A DNA stretch of 64,000 bases from Margaritifera margaritifera (lineage: Eukaryota; Mollusca; Bivalvia; Unionida; Margaritiferidae), in NCBI GenBank assembly GCA_029931535.1, contig JAQPZY010001405.1, positions 2,317,001 through 2,381,000 on the forward strand, read 5' to 3'. Below, piece after piece: positions 23,191-36,027 of the stretch. A program made the translations under genes and the position numbers. Positions within the stretch are counted from its first letter, which is position 1, and each line of letters opens with the position of its first letter. Below the pieces are notes generated by a model. The model was not told the origin of the DNA and did no database searches. It saw nothing but the letters and a program-made list of their open reading frames with translations.

Positions 23191-24030
23191 AAATTCTTTC
23201 TTTCACATGACTTTTGTTTTATCAAAGTTAATATAGCTGTATTATATTTTTCAAAATACTACACACGTTTGATGACATCTCTTGATACAATATATGATGT
23301 CATAACGTCATATAGGACATAGGAATAGAAGAAAACCTAGAGTTTATTTAGTATTGTAGACCCGCGGCCATAATAATAAAAATGTACAAACTTACTTTAC
23401 AGAGCTCCATGCACAATGTACAGAGCGTTATATGTTTTCCTGTCATTGAGGTGTTTTTTTTTTATAGTATAAAAATCTTGAAAAATCTGAAATCTCACCT
23501 ATTTTGATACTAGACATCAGACTTTTTTTTTTCTATTGAGGTGTTATTATAGTAAAGTTTATTGATATATGTTTGCCTTATATTGGTATATGATGGAAAA
23601 TACAAAATGGTATTCGTCCTCTCAATATGTTGCATTTTGTTCGAAGCAAAATTTACATAATATTTGATCCCTGTCTATTTTATACTGTCCTTCTCTCTCG
23701 ATCAATAAGTCATGTTTGGAACACCTGAACATTGTTCGGGTTTGCGAAAGGTCAAAGGCAAGCCTAGGGTCAAATATTGTTTCCGTTTCAAAATATGACT
23801 TGTACTGACTGTAATATCTTGATATTTTACAAGACTACTTCTGAATGGAAGAATCCATTAGACGTTGTGTAAATATGGTTGGAAAACTGTTCACATCGCT
23901 AATTTTTTGTGTTATCAGCACATGAACAAATCCATTAGAAAAGAAATATAAAAATTTGACTGTACTGGCCCGTTTATATATTTGTTGGCGTCATTCGATT
24001 CCCTTAACAACGCATAACATTGGCAGGAGG
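23191..24030. other. No gene seen
   Basis: AT-rich sequence with T-runs at 23455 and 23524. No open frame of useful length and no recognised repeat. Confidence 0.5.
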
Positions 24031-24590
24031 TAACTATTCCATGGAATATGTGGAATCATTGTCCCATAATTTACACATCTGAAATATATTTTATACTCAG
24101 TAACTATTCCATGGAATATGTGGAATCATTGTCCAATAATTTACACATCTGAAATATATTTTATACTCAGTAACTATTCCATGGAATATGTGGAATCATT
24201 GTCCCATAATTTACACATCTGAAATACATTTTATACTCAGTAACTATTCCATGGAATATGTGGAATCATTGTCCCATAATTTACACATCTGAAATATATT
24301 TTATACTCAGTAACTATTCCATGGGATATGTGGAATCATTGTCCCATAATTTACACATCTGAAATATATTTTATACTCACTAGCTATTCCATGGGATATG
24401 TGGAATCATTGTCCCATAATGTACACATCTGAAATATATTTTATACTCAGTAACTAGTCCATGGAATATGTGGAATCATTGTCCCATAATTTACACATCT
24501 GAAATATATTTTATACGCAGTAACTATTCCATGGAATATGTGGAATCATTGTCCCATAATTTACACATCTGAAATATATTTTATACTCAG
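24031..24590. repeat. 70 bp minisatellite, exactly 8 units
   Basis: The unit starts TAACTATTCCATGGAATATG, continues TGGAATCATTGTCCCATAAT and ends TTTTATACTCAG. The array is 560 bp, eight head-to-tail copies with only a few substitutions each, so it is young or homogenised. CATTCCATGG-type palindromic cores occur in each unit. Confidence 0.95.
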
Positions 24591-24849
24591 TGGATATCTG
24601 CCGTATTTACTAATAATGACAGCATTATCTGTATTTGGTAAATCAGTATGTCTTGTACAAAATTTATAATGAACAGCCTCTTCTTCTAGGAGATATTCAA
24701 AGCCTTAAATTTCAGACCAATAACATACAAATTATTTCACCATAGTGTCAAAAATTTTTAACATATATTTTACATGAAATTGCCACAAAAGTTTGGATAT
24801 CTAAAAAATCTTGAAACTGTTTTTGACGCTTGAGATGCCAATATATTCT

Positions 24850-25140
24850 TAGCCTTCGTACAACTCATTTTTTTGTCTAAAACAGACCAATCTATTGATA
24901 AAATGAGAGAGCCTTCGTACAACTCAATTTGATGTCTAAAACAAAACAATCTATTGATAAAATGAGAGTTTGATGTATAAACAAACAAATATATTGATAA
25001 AATGAGAGTTTGATGTCTAAAACAAACCAATCTATTGATGTCTAAAACAAACCCATCTATTGATGTCTAAAACAAACCAATCTATTGATAAAATGAGTTT
25101 GATGTCTAAAACAAACCAATCTATTGATAAAATAAGAGTT
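24850..25140. repeat. Interleaved tandem array, 25 bp and about 41 bp units
   Basis: TCTAAAACAAACCAATCTAT is followed either by TGATG (short unit) or by TGATAAAATGAGAGTTTGATG (long unit). The array mixes the two forms. Confidence 0.85.
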
Positions 25141-25419
25141 TCAATTACGATGGCCTTTATAATACCAGCATTTTAAGTTTCTGAAAATACAACCATTCCT
25201 AGAAAAATTGATTTTTCTTTTAGCTAGATAACTTTCCATTCCTATTTCATCACGAAATTGTTAATAATTATGTGTTGTTTTAATATACTTATGTGTTGTT
25301 TTAATATACTTACATACTCAGCACAATTTGATACATCTTGATCGTATAGTATAAAAAAGATTCCAGAAATATCTTCAATAATGAATACTCTCCTATCGCA
25401 TTTTGTATGTAGTTTTTGC

Positions 25420-27700
25420 ACTTAAATATTAATGAAAAGTGGAAATAGAACCGGACTTAAGACGCAGCACTGCCCTGCTCTAACTAAGCAATACAAGTAT
25501 TTTGTTAGCCCCGTCGGCGGTCGTACACAACTTTCAAACAGGAATACATACTCTTTACAAGTTTTAATATCTTTCCAATGACATATTTCTGTACCAGAGA
25601 AAAATGTATTTACCACTTTGAACACAATCAAATGCTTGCGATACTGAACGTAAAGACAATACAAAAAAATACAACCAGGTGTTCATATATACTTCTGAAC
25701 AACTGCTTGTGAACAGAAAATATTATTACATGCATTATTTGTTATCTGAAGTCTGCTTGGGACAAATCTATGAAGTTGTTATATTCTGTTCAATTGAACA
25801 ATATTTTATTCAATATAGCAGCATATTTTTTCCATACTTTAGTTAGCAAAGAAATCACCCTATAATTATTCTGCTCATTTATACTACCACCCTTATAGCA
25901 GGAACATATTACACTTTTGACCACTTGTTTCGAAATTTCCCAGTGTGAAGAATATTATGGAAAAATACATTAAAAAAATAAATTATATTTTGTAATGCCA
26001 TTTGGTAGCCAATAATATGCATCTCATCTGGACCATGTGTCTTATTCATCAAACAATTAATACTTTATATTATTTAAATTAACAATATATTGATACGGTG
26101 GCATGTATTCTGTTTTATTTTATTTTGGTCAAAAGTCAATAAATCTTGAAAATACTCATACAATTGCTTGAAAATACTCATACAATTGCTTGAAAATACT
26201 CATACAATTGCTTGAAATACTCATACAATTGCTTGAAAATACTCATACAATTGCTTGAAAATACTCATACAATTGCTTGAAAATACTCATATAATTGCTT
26301 GATAATACTCATACAATTGCTTGAAAATACTCATACAATTGCGTGTTTGCTATGTTTGATTTTGTATCATTTACTGTCTTATTTTTGCCCTTTAAAACTT
26401 GTCATTTAAACAAGTTTTTCACTCATGGACTTATTCTACAAACCATTTTTTTATTTACATAAATTTTTTAAGGAGTTCCTTTTACGAACATATGCGTCTA
26501 AATTGACATTTTTCTTTGTTAATCTATACTTGCGTACTAATTGGTAGTACTCCAGTCTGGCTTTATGTCTGTCGTTATCAAACTTTTTGATATAAAGATA
26601 CAAACTTTTTTTTACACAGTCATTGCCATTTAGATGTAACGATGTAACAGATAATAAAAGCTTCACAATTTTCAAAAACATTTTGTTCAAACAGTCAGAG
26701 AAAAATGTCTCCTGTTCCTCTTTCATCCGAAAGTATCGTCGGTCACTGTTATTATCATTATCATCAACAACATCGTTATTATTATCACCATCATTATTCT
26801 GTATATTTTCACTATGAGGAATAGACTGATCGACTAATTTAAAGATACAATAGATCTGGAAATGGGGGGGGGGGGGGGGGGGTCATCTCTATCATCCACT
26901 CCAAACTTTCTTATAAGGGGAAACAACTCTGTTGATGCAACGACATATTATGCTAAAATTATTTCTAGTACATGCTATATTTTACAATCTTTTTCATTAA
27001 ATAGTCTAGCATTCCGTACATGTACGTCAAACGTTCTACACATGCTTATAATTGACAGCAGGAATTATTATACGTTTCACAAATAAAATATATTTAAACT
27101 CAACTAATCTTTTGTGTTACGTGGAAAAGTAAAATCAAAACATCTCCATAAAAAACATAATCAAATGTATCTTCGGGTTTATAGTCCAAACAATTATTAA
27201 CACAGGAGTTAAAATCATATGCAAGGATCAAAACAGCAAGACCAGACATGGTTTTAATCCTTTATAAATTCTCCATGTCTAATTCAATATCATTTTCATT
27301 CGGGTCGGTATAAATCGGAAATGTCTCCAGTGAAACACATATAAATATCAATATAAACCCGATAAGTGTATTAAGTAAACCTGGATTTATATATATTACA
27401 ATATAATCATATATATATCAATACAAACCCTGAAGACAATACCTTCATTTCCTATATGTGTCTTCAAAATACTGTTACTCAGCCTGAATTCCTTATAAGA
27501 CGTTTCTTTTTACGCACATAACTTAAAGCTATGTATCCCTCAAATAAATCAGAAAGTGCATTATCAGACATCCCCGGGGCATATTTCACAAAAATCTATA
27601 AAATCAAAATATTTACGGTGATTGAAAAATTAAAAGTTATGTTTAGATTTCTTGAGACTTCTAATGTTCCAACTCGGCAAGGAAATATCTTTATTTGCAA
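25420..27700 (-). mobile_element. Degraded APE-type LINE, copy 1
   Basis: Read from the right on the minus strand: an endonuclease start near 27690 (SWNIRSLKKSK, then FIDFCEICPGD), a later endonuclease block near 27220 (ILAYDFNSCVNN, compare the GDFNxR motif), a linker with EYYQLVRKYR and RKRNSLKNL near 26500, and reverse-transcriptase blocks near 25990 (LHTGKFRNKWSKV, then INEQNNYRVISLL) and 25450 (AGQCCVLSPVLFPLFIN, the box before the catalytic YADD). Stops and shifts are frequent, so it is dead. The layout fits CR1/Jockey-like LINEs. A 22 bp minisatellite interrupts the copy at 26146-26343. Confidence 0.78.
26146..26343. repeat. 22 bp minisatellite, about 9 copies
   Basis: Unit CTTGAAAATACTCATACAAT plus TG, nearly perfect. 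It lies inside LINE copy 1. The second LINE copy has a single related unit at about 28455 (TTGAAAATAATCATACCATT), so the array expanded from LINE sequence. Confidence 0.92.
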
Positions 27701-28015
27701 CCAGTTCATTTTCGGGGTATTCGCATTTTGTCAGCTGAATAAGTTTCCTCTTTGTTCCAGTCATTCATGTACGCCAGACCTCCCTGAATCATTTTATTGT
27801 ACCTTATGGCCGCAAAAATCCATTTCCTTGCTTTCGTTGCTCATGAATTTATATTGTATCTTTCTCACCACGGATACGTTGAATGTAATCCTCCAACACA
27901 TGATATCCACTCTCTTTATTCATTTTAATTCATACAAAAGATGTAACCATACCAATGACCTTTTTCTATGTTAGGAGTAGATCTGTCGATTTCTATGATG
28001 ATTACCATGGACTCG

Positions 28016-28017
<2 letters not shown>

Positions 28018-28060
<43 letters not shown>
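28018..28060. repeat. (GA)n microsatellite
   Basis: GA run of about 43 bases between the two LINE copies. Confidence 0.95.
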
Positions 28061-28063
<3 letters not shown>

Positions 28064-29246
28064 TATGTGAAATTAGTCATGCTGCAATTAGGAAGGGGAC
28101 CGACTGTAGGATGGTATTTCTTTTCAACTTCCGCCAATGTACAGAACCACAAGGGGGCTGGTTCAAATACAGTTTAGACCAGGCCGAATCGGACATGTTA
28201 CATATTTGACCATTTATTTGTAAATTCCCCAGTGTCAAAATTATATTGAAAAGTACAATGACATAAGAAACAATACTGCGTAAATCAATTGATAGCAAAT
28301 TATAGGCGTCATGTCTGAACTTGGTGTATTATTCTCCAAAGAACTGATGCCTTCTATTATTTCTTGATTGGTAATAGGGGCGTTCAGAATATCAGAATCA
28401 TCAATATCTTGACTGAGTGGCATGCATCCTTTTTTGGTCAAAATTCAATAAAGATTGAAAATAATCATACCATTGCTTTCAAGCTATTTTTGATTTTGTG
28501 TCACGTAAAATCTTCCTATCTTGTTTCTTTAAAACTAACCAAAACTTTCATGAATCAATTTTATTTTGAACACGTTTCTCTCTCATGGATATTTGCTACA
28601 AACATTTTCTATTTACATACATTTTTAAGGAGTTTTCACTACGAACTTATGCATCTAAATGTACCATATTACTTGTTAATCTATATTTGTGTAATATCTG
28701 GTATTTCTCCAGATTGGCTATTACTGTGACAAGGTTACAACCTCCGTGGAGTTACAGTGCGCATTGGTAACTGTATCGCTGTAGATAAAACAAAAATGAA
28801 ATAAAGATGCAAATCCTTTTGCACAGGTATTGATATTTATGTGTAATAGAAAATTTTATACGTAATATACAATACAGTTTTTCACAATTTCAGCATAATT
28901 TATTCAAACAGTCAGAAAAATTATCATGTTCTTCACTCATCTGAAAGTATTGCCAATCGCTGTAATTATCATCATCAACAACATTGTTATCATCATCTTC
29001 ATCATGTGTACCCTCAGTGACATGAACAGATTTACCGACTAATTTAATCCTACATTAGATTGTGAAATGGGAGGATTCATCTGTATCATTTTACTCCTAA
29101 AGTTCTTACAAAGGGAAACAACTCAGTTGATGTTACCGGATAATCAACTACACTGTTACCTTATTAGTAATACATGTTATTTTACCAGCTTTATCATTGA
29201 ATAGTTTACCATTCAGTGTTTATATGTTAAATGTTCTGTACATTTT

Positions 29247-29369
29247 ATAAATGACAGACAAAATTATTATAAGTTCCACACATAAAATAAATTTAAACTA
29301 AAATATTCCTGTGTTAAGTGGTAAAGGAAAATCATAGTTATCGCACAAATCATCTCCATAAAAACATAA
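29247..29369 (+). repeat. 123 bp target-site duplication, left copy
   Basis: Matches 30138-30260 at all positions but one (G against A in TTATC[G/A]CACAAAT). It lies directly before the LINE insertion and is part of LINE copy 2. Confidence 0.92.
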
Positions 29370-30096
29370 GCAAATTAACCAGGTTTATAGCATCCCTGTG
29401 GGTATTAAAGCCAGGCCATGACGTTACTCACTGTCAAAAATGTGGTCAACAGTATACCGACCTCCTTCAGCATGTGGTCACATCATGTATATTAACAAGA
29501 CAAATTGCCAACGACTTTCACTGGTACGTGTTGGACAAGTTTGGACTTTAACTACACATAGAACTTACCCAAAGTAACGACGAATCACAGTTGCTAAAAC
29601 TGTTAATAACTGACATTGAAAGTAGACTTGACAAAACACGATTTCACCAGTTTTAGATCTGTTCATTCCAATTTCTCGTCTTTGTATCACGAGTGTACTT
29701 CATGGCCTGAAGACCAAACATGTGTCAAAAGCAAAAATTCCCAATTCAGCTCCTGCCAAAACTCTCTACCTATATGACCTTACTTTAAAAACCAAGTCAT
29801 TATCATTAATGGATCAGTACCGTAATAAAAAGTTGGGGTTTGTGTGTGTGTGTGTGTGGGGGGGGGGGGGGGGTCCCTATAGATTTATGTACAAAGATTA
29901 TGTGCCATTTTGTATGTTTGCATGTATTTCCTAACTATTGATATTGTGTTTGTTTCTTCCTCATCTGTATTAGTGTAATATGTATCACTGACTTTCTGGA
30001 ATGTTTTCCGAAATCTTCAATGCAAATTGTTAAATGTATCTCTCTCTGTTCTATTTTCTATGTTTGTAAATGAACTCTCCTTATGGAGGAAATAAA

Positions 30097-30137
<41 letters not shown>
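29370..30137 (+). mobile_element. 5'-truncated LINE 3' end, recent insertion
   Basis: 768 bp on the plus strand. The open parts read HDVTHCQKCGQQYTDLLQHV, then SCILTRQIANDFHWYVLDKF, which looks like the C-terminal CxxC-H-C knuckle region that follows the RT domain in many non-LTR elements. Further on are SRLCITSVLHG and APAKTLYLYDL. The 3' end has AATAAAG followed by (GATT)n at 30101-30137, a typical LINE simple-repeat tail. Truncation at the 5' side, the tail and the long target duplication together show insertion by target-primed reverse transcription. Confidence 0.82.
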
Positions 30138-30139
<2 letters not shown>

Positions 30140-30260
30140 AAATGACAGACAAAATTATTATAAGTTCCACACATAAAATAAATTTAAACTAAAATATTCC
30201 TGTGTTAAGTGGTAAAGGAAAATCATAGTTATCACACAAATCATCTCCATAAAAACATAA
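30138..30260 (+). repeat. 123 bp target-site duplication, right copy
   Basis: Direct repeat of 29247-29369, directly after the (GATT)n tail of the LINE insertion. Confidence 0.92.
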
Positions 30261-30384
30261 TCAATTGTATCTTCAGGTATTTAATAAAATCCTTAATACA
30301 GGAAGCAAAATCATCTGCAAGGATTAAAAAGGTATCACATGGTTCTGATTTTTTATAATTTTTTCTAATTTCTTTTCTAAATAT

Positions 30385-30910
30385 CTCGAAGAGCTTAATT
30401 ATGAGCAACATCCGTGCATATTAATGAGGTGATCTTGTATCTGATCGTCCGAGCTTTTTGAATACTCTGGAGACCATGTTTCTGAACAGATTTTTGGTCG
30501 GACTTGGTATGTAGGCTTCAGTCATCAAGATTTGACGTTATTTCAATTATAGACCACATCAACGCATAATATGATTGGTTGAGATTCTGAACTGCAGAGA
30601 CTATATTTTTGGACAGATTTTAATCAGACTTTATAAGTAAGCTTATATCATCAAGATCTCCGAAAAATTCGCTTATGAGTGACATCCACGCATATTAATG
30701 AGATGATCTTGAATCTGATTGTCCGAGCTTTTTGAATACTCTAGAGGCCATGTTTCTGAACAGATTTTGACTAGACTAGGTATGTTAGATATTATCATCA
30801 ATATTTCAAATCAGATCGATTATGAGTGATATTTACGCATTCTAATGAGGAGTTTTTGCATGTAATTCATGGAACTTGTGAACATTGTAGGAACCATAAT
30901 TCAAACCAGT
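30385..30910. repeat. Diverged tandem repeat, about 140 bp unit, 4 copies
   Basis: TTATGAGTGACATCCACGCA followed by TATTAATGAG recurs in changed form at about 30400, 30550, 30670 and 30820. GAGCTTTTTGAATACTCT and TGTTTCTGAACAGATTTT recur between them. Confidence 0.75.
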
Positions 30911-31198
30911 ATATTTGTGTTAGCGTTTAACGGTACTCAAGAACAAAAATGGGTATATTGTGCCAATTAAAAGTAAAAAATTGTAAAAGTGAAGAATTGC
31001 ACAAAACTTTAATAAGATAAACCCTTCCAAAAAATGTAAATATGAGGTACAAGAGGATGAAACGTGAAAGGTAAAGATGTTGAAATTCTGTAAAAAGTAT
31101 TCAAAATTAAAGCTGAAGGTAACATATTGGCCACCATTACCAATACACTATTGTCATTGTTTTTGTCATAATGAATGATTTGAAATTTGATATTATGA

Positions 31199-32014
31199 TG
31201 TTACGGAATTATGTATCATCTTTTAAATTATAATATAGTTTTCATTTGGTTTATGACCTTTGTATTATAATTTATATTTTTTTTGTGGTAGCCAACTCTA
31301 TTATTGAGTACATGTATATCTTATGTTAGGAATGTTGGTTAAACATGACTCACTACATCATGTGAGTAGCGCGTGGTGAAATGTATCATTTTCGTGACCT
31401 GATTCCCAAGATTCAGTACTTGTTTACTTGTAAGAATTAACATCTCAATTCGGGTTTGTTTATTCGAGACGGAGTAGATTGGGTTTTTATTTGTTCTACG
31501 CAGTACAGATAATATAAAACGAGATTTAATCACTGCGTATTCATTCTTTGCAGTTACGGCATTTGGTAAAGTCATCGATGAAATTTATTTATTGTTCACG
31601 AAATCTTAACTCTAAACAATACGTTTGGGATTACGTTTATTCAAAGATCTGAACATTATTCTACTCCGTCGGAATTATCGAAATCATTTCAAGAACTTTT
31701 GTGATATTCTACGTTCAGAGGAATTTACCTGGAATTAATAACATTTGGATTTAGAACTGTGAATCTTGTTGACACATAAGCACATTAGTGTCCTCATTCG
31801 GAATACCTTTGGACAGTTTCCGGATTAGTGAATTCTATAGAACAATTTAGGATTATGTAAGGAATTTCTACACTGTAAGTTATTTTTAATTCTTTCTCTT
31901 TGTTTGTTTTAAATATTTTATATTTTAGGAAAATAAATTTGTATTTTGGAAATTGTGAAAGCTTGTTAGAGTCTTTCTTTCTTTTGTTACATATTCAAAC
32001 CACCAGTCGTAACA
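31199..32014 (+). mobile_element. LTR of a Gypsy/retrovirus-like element, with PBS-like site after it
   Basis: Begins TGTTACGGAATT and ends CAGTCGTAACA, so the ends are the perfect inverted pair TGTTACG/CGTAACA. It contains a TATA-like AATATAAAACG (about 31510) and AATAAA (about 31933). Eight bases downstream, TGGGGGCCGTTCCGGGAT (32023-32040) has the form of a primer-binding site complementary to a tRNA 3' end. No gag or pol follows in the next kilobase, so the interior is truncated or replaced. No matching second LTR is in the window. Confidence 0.68.
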
Positions 32015-32040
32015 AGAGAAATTGGGGGCCGTTCCGGGAT

Positions 32041-33096
32041 CTCGAATTTTATTTGAATATTTTTATGTCAACTGTGTTCTTTTTCTTTCGTATTGTTGTC
32101 ATGTGTCTGTTCTATTTTTGATACGTACTTGTTAAAGGAACCTTTGCAAAACAAATATTTAACATTTGCCAAGGTATCCAATATAAATCTAAAAAATATC
32201 AAACAGTTTATTGGTAACTTGTGAAACTCGTGCAAGGTACATTAGGTACAAACATATTTTCATAGCTTTTGTTAAAAATGTAAGTGAATAACAAATATGA
32301 TGCTTTTAGTTATAATTATATACATACAATACATTCTGGCACAATGACTGGATGATATATTCAAACATATGAGCCACTGAGAACGTGTTTGAGTAAGGTG
32401 GAAGAACTTGCTGTGCAATAAATATAAAATAAATACAGTTTTAAAACATTACAAATACATAGTATTTGTTTAAAAGAACTGGAGATACTCAACTGTGCTC
32501 TTTCCTTTGAGACTTCTTCTTTCTTGGAATCTGATGAGTACAAGCCTTACTTTTCTGCATTGCAAAGGTCCAGAATAAGTGCTTCAGATCTCAATTTGTG
32601 TCATTTTGGTCAACCAATTTATGCTCACCTGCAATATAGAATACATGTAATCAATCAGTTTCCTATTCTTTTTACCAGACTTGACATAAAAATACTTCTC
32701 CCGTTAAATGTGCACAGGCATGTTCGTGTACATGAATTGGTGGAAAAATATGCTGTCTAGGAGCCCGTGACAGTTGAAAATTTTGCTCGGCAAGTAAATT
32801 TTTGGGCTCTTGCTCAGAATGTTGAATAGAATAAGAAGAAAAAAAAATTCCAAATTTTTGCTAAAGTCTATGAAACTTCTATTAGGTGCAGGCATAAATA
32901 CAAAATTTTTCATCTCTGACATTGTATACTGACAAATTGTCCGGACACCAAAATGTGCTGTATACAAAGAAAGCATTGGCGATATGAATAATGAAGAAGA
33001 AAAACTCTCTTCCAGTTATATCTAGACCACTAACTGCATTAAAGGATCATAATGATGGACATTATGTAGTGAATCTTGTACGAGTGCTGATTTAAT
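32041..33096. other. No gene seen
   Basis: AT-rich sequence between the LTR/PBS and the satellite. The open frames at 32524 and 32704 lack any recognisable motif. Confidence 0.5.
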
Positions 33097-36027
33097 AAAA
33101 GTTATTTGACATGCTGCATCAACTTTAGAATCTTACATGAGTGCTCATTTAATAGAAGTTATTTGACTAGCTACATCAACTTTAGAATCGTACATGAGTG
33201 TTCATTATATAGAAGTTATTTGACTAGCTGCATCAACTTTAGAATCTTACATGAGTGTTCATTATATAGAAGTTATTTGACTAGCTACATCAACTTTAGA
33301 ATCTTACATGAGTGCTCATTATATAGAAGTTATTTGACTAGCTACATCAACTTTAGAATCTTACATGAGTGCTCATTATATAGAAGTTATTTGACTAGCT
33401 ACATCAACTTTAGAATCTTACATGAGTGCTCATTATATAGAAGTTATTTGACTAGCTACATCAACTTTAGAATATTACATGAGTGCTCAATATATAGAAG
33501 GTATTTGACTAGCTACATCAACTTTAGAATCTTACATGAGTGTTCATTATATAGAAGTTATTTGACTAGCTTCATCAACTTTAGAATATTACATTAGTGT
33601 TCATTTAATAAAAGTTATTTGACTAGCTTCATCAACTTTAGAATATTACATTAGTGTTCATTTAATAAACGTTATTTGACTAGCAACATCAACTTTAGAA
33701 TCTTACATGAGTGCTCATTTAATAGAAGTTATTTGACTAGCTTCATCAACTTTAGAATATTACATTAGCATTCATTTAACAAAAGTTATTTGACTAGCTA
33801 CATCAACTTTAGAATCTTACATGACTGCTTATTTAATAGAAGTTATTTGACTAGCTACATCAACTTTAGAATATTACATTAGTGTTCATTTAATAAAAGT
33901 TATTTCACTAGCTTAATCAACTTTAGAATCTTACATGAGTGCTCATTTAATAGAAGTTATCTGACTAGCTACATCAACTGTAGAATCTTGCATAGTGCTC
34001 ATTTAATAAAAATTTTTTGACTAGCTACATCAACTTTAGAATATTACATGAGTGCTCATTTAATAAAAGTTTTTTGACTAGCTACATCAACTGTAGAATA
34101 TTACATTAGTGTTCATTTAATAAAAATGTTTTGACTAGCTACATCAACTGTAGAATCTTACATGAGTGCTCATTTAATAGAAGTTATCTGACTAGCTACA
34201 TCAACTGTAGAATCTTGCATAGTGCTCATTTAATAAAAGTTTTTTGACTAGCTACATCAACTTTAGAATATTACATGAGTGCTCATTTAATAAAAGTTTT
34301 TTGACTAGCTACATCAACTGTAGAAAATTACATGAGTGCTCATTTAATAAAAATTTTTTGACTAGCTACATCAACTTTAGAATATTACATTAGTGTTCAT
34401 TTAATAAAAGTTATTTCACTAGCTTAATCAACTTTAGAATCTTACATGAGTGCTCATTTAATAGAAGTTATCTGACTAGCTACATCAACTGTAGAATCTT
34501 GCATAGTGCTCATTTAATAAAAGTTTTTTGACTAGCTACATCAACTTTAGAATATTACATGAGTGCTCATTTAATAAAAGTTTTTTGACTAGCTACATCA
34601 ACTGTAGAATCTTACATGAGTGCTCATTTAATAGAAGTTATCTGACTAGCTACATCAACTGTAGAATCTTGCATAGTGCTCATTTAATAAAAGTTTTTTG
34701 ACTAGCTACATCAACTTTAGAATATTACATGAGTGCTCATTTAATAAAAGTTTTTTGACTAGCTACATCAACTGTAGAATATTACATGAGTGCTCATTTA
34801 ATAAAAATTTTTTGACTAGCTACATCAACTTTAGAATATTACATTAGTGTTCATTTAATAAAAGTTATTTCACTAGCTTAATCAACTTTAGAATCTTACA
34901 TGAGTGCTCATTTAATAGAAGTTATCTGACTAGCTACATCAACTGTAGAATCTTGCATAGTGCTCATTTAATAAAAGTTTTTTGACTAGCTACATCAACT
35001 TTAGAATATTACATGAGTGCTCATTTGATAAAAATTTTTTGACTAGCTACATCAACTGTAGAATATTACATGAGTGCTCATTTAATAAAAGTTTCTTGAC
35101 TAGCTACATCAACTGTAGAATATTACATGAGTGCTCATTTAATAAAAGTTTTTTGACTAGCTACATCAACTGTAGAATATTACATGAGTGCTCATTTAAT
35201 AAAAGTTTTTTGACTAGCTACATCAACTGTAGAATATTACATGAGTGCTCATTTAATAAAAGTTATTTGACTAGCTTCATCAACTGTAGAATATTACATG
35301 AGTGCTCATTTAATAAAAGTTTTTTGACTAGCTACATCAACTGTAGAATATTACATGAGTGCTCATTTAATAAAAGTTTTTTGACTAGCTACATCAACTT
35401 TAGAATCTTGCATAGTGCTCATTTAATAAAAGTTTTTTGACTAGCTACATCAACTTTAGAATATTACATGAGTGCTCATTTAATAAAAGTTTTTTGACTA
35501 GCTACATCAACTGTAGAATATTACATGACTGCTTATTAAATTGAAGTTATTTGACTAGCTTCATCAACTTTAGAATATTACATGAGTGCTCATTTAATAA
35601 AAGTTTTTTGACTAGCTTCATCAACTGTAGAATATTACATGAGTGCTCATTTAATAAAAGTTTTTTGACTAGCTTCATCAACTGTAGAATATTACATGAG
35701 TGCTCATTTAATAGAAGTTATTTGACTAGCTTCATCAACTTTAGAATATTACATGAGTGCTCATTTAATAAAAGTTATCTGACTAGCTTCATCAACTTTA
35801 GAATCTTGCATAGTGCTCATTTAATAAAAGTTTTTTGACTAGCTACATCAACTGTAGAATATTACATGAGTGCTCATTTAATAAAAGTTATTTGACTAGC
35901 TACATCAACTGTAGAATATTACATGAGTACTCATTTAATAAAAGTTTTTTGACTAGCTTCATCAACTTTAGAATCTTGCATAGTGCTCATTTAATAGAAG
36001 TTATTTGACTAGCTTCATCAACTTTTA
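33097..36027. repeat. 57 bp satellite, about 51 units
   Basis: Unit GACTAGCTACATCAACTTTA followed by GAATCTTACATGAGTGCTCA and TTTAATAGAAGTTATTT. 57 is a multiple of 3, so open frames with the repeated peptide RILHECS are artefacts. A 56 bp variant (GAATCTTGCATAGTGCTC) breaks frame at intervals. A rare variant, TTATTTCACTAGCTTAATCA, occurs at 33900, 34411 and 34865, marking higher-order blocks of 9 and 8 units. Confidence 0.96.

Larger units (their letters stand above)
28160..30350 (-). mobile_element. Degraded APE-type LINE, copy 2
   Basis: Parallel to copy 1, same strand and order. The minus strand shows SEEHDNFSDCLNK near 28900, QDIDDSDILNAPITNQEI near 28400 and IVLFNIILTLGN near 28230. 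DILNAPITNQEI-x-GISSL is the typical conserved block just before the RT palm in CR1/Jockey-type elements. The copy is broken by stops and is interrupted at 29370-30137 by a younger LINE insertion. It ends near 28160, before the VLSP box, so it is shorter than copy 1. Confidence 0.72.

Noticed and set aside
24031..24590. CRISPR-like regular repeats here and at 45540-46070
   Set aside because: There are no unique spacers between repeat copies; these are plain tandem minisatellites in a eukaryotic genome.
27531..27974. 147-codon plus-strand open frame
   Set aside because: It runs antisense over the endonuclease part of LINE copy 1, whose minus-strand similarity is much better.
33106..35838. Open frames of 163, 152 and 95 codons with the repeated peptide INFRILHECS
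   Set aside because: They follow the 57 bp satellite period (a multiple of 3) and are broken wherever a 56 bp unit occurs. No splice or start context supports a protein.
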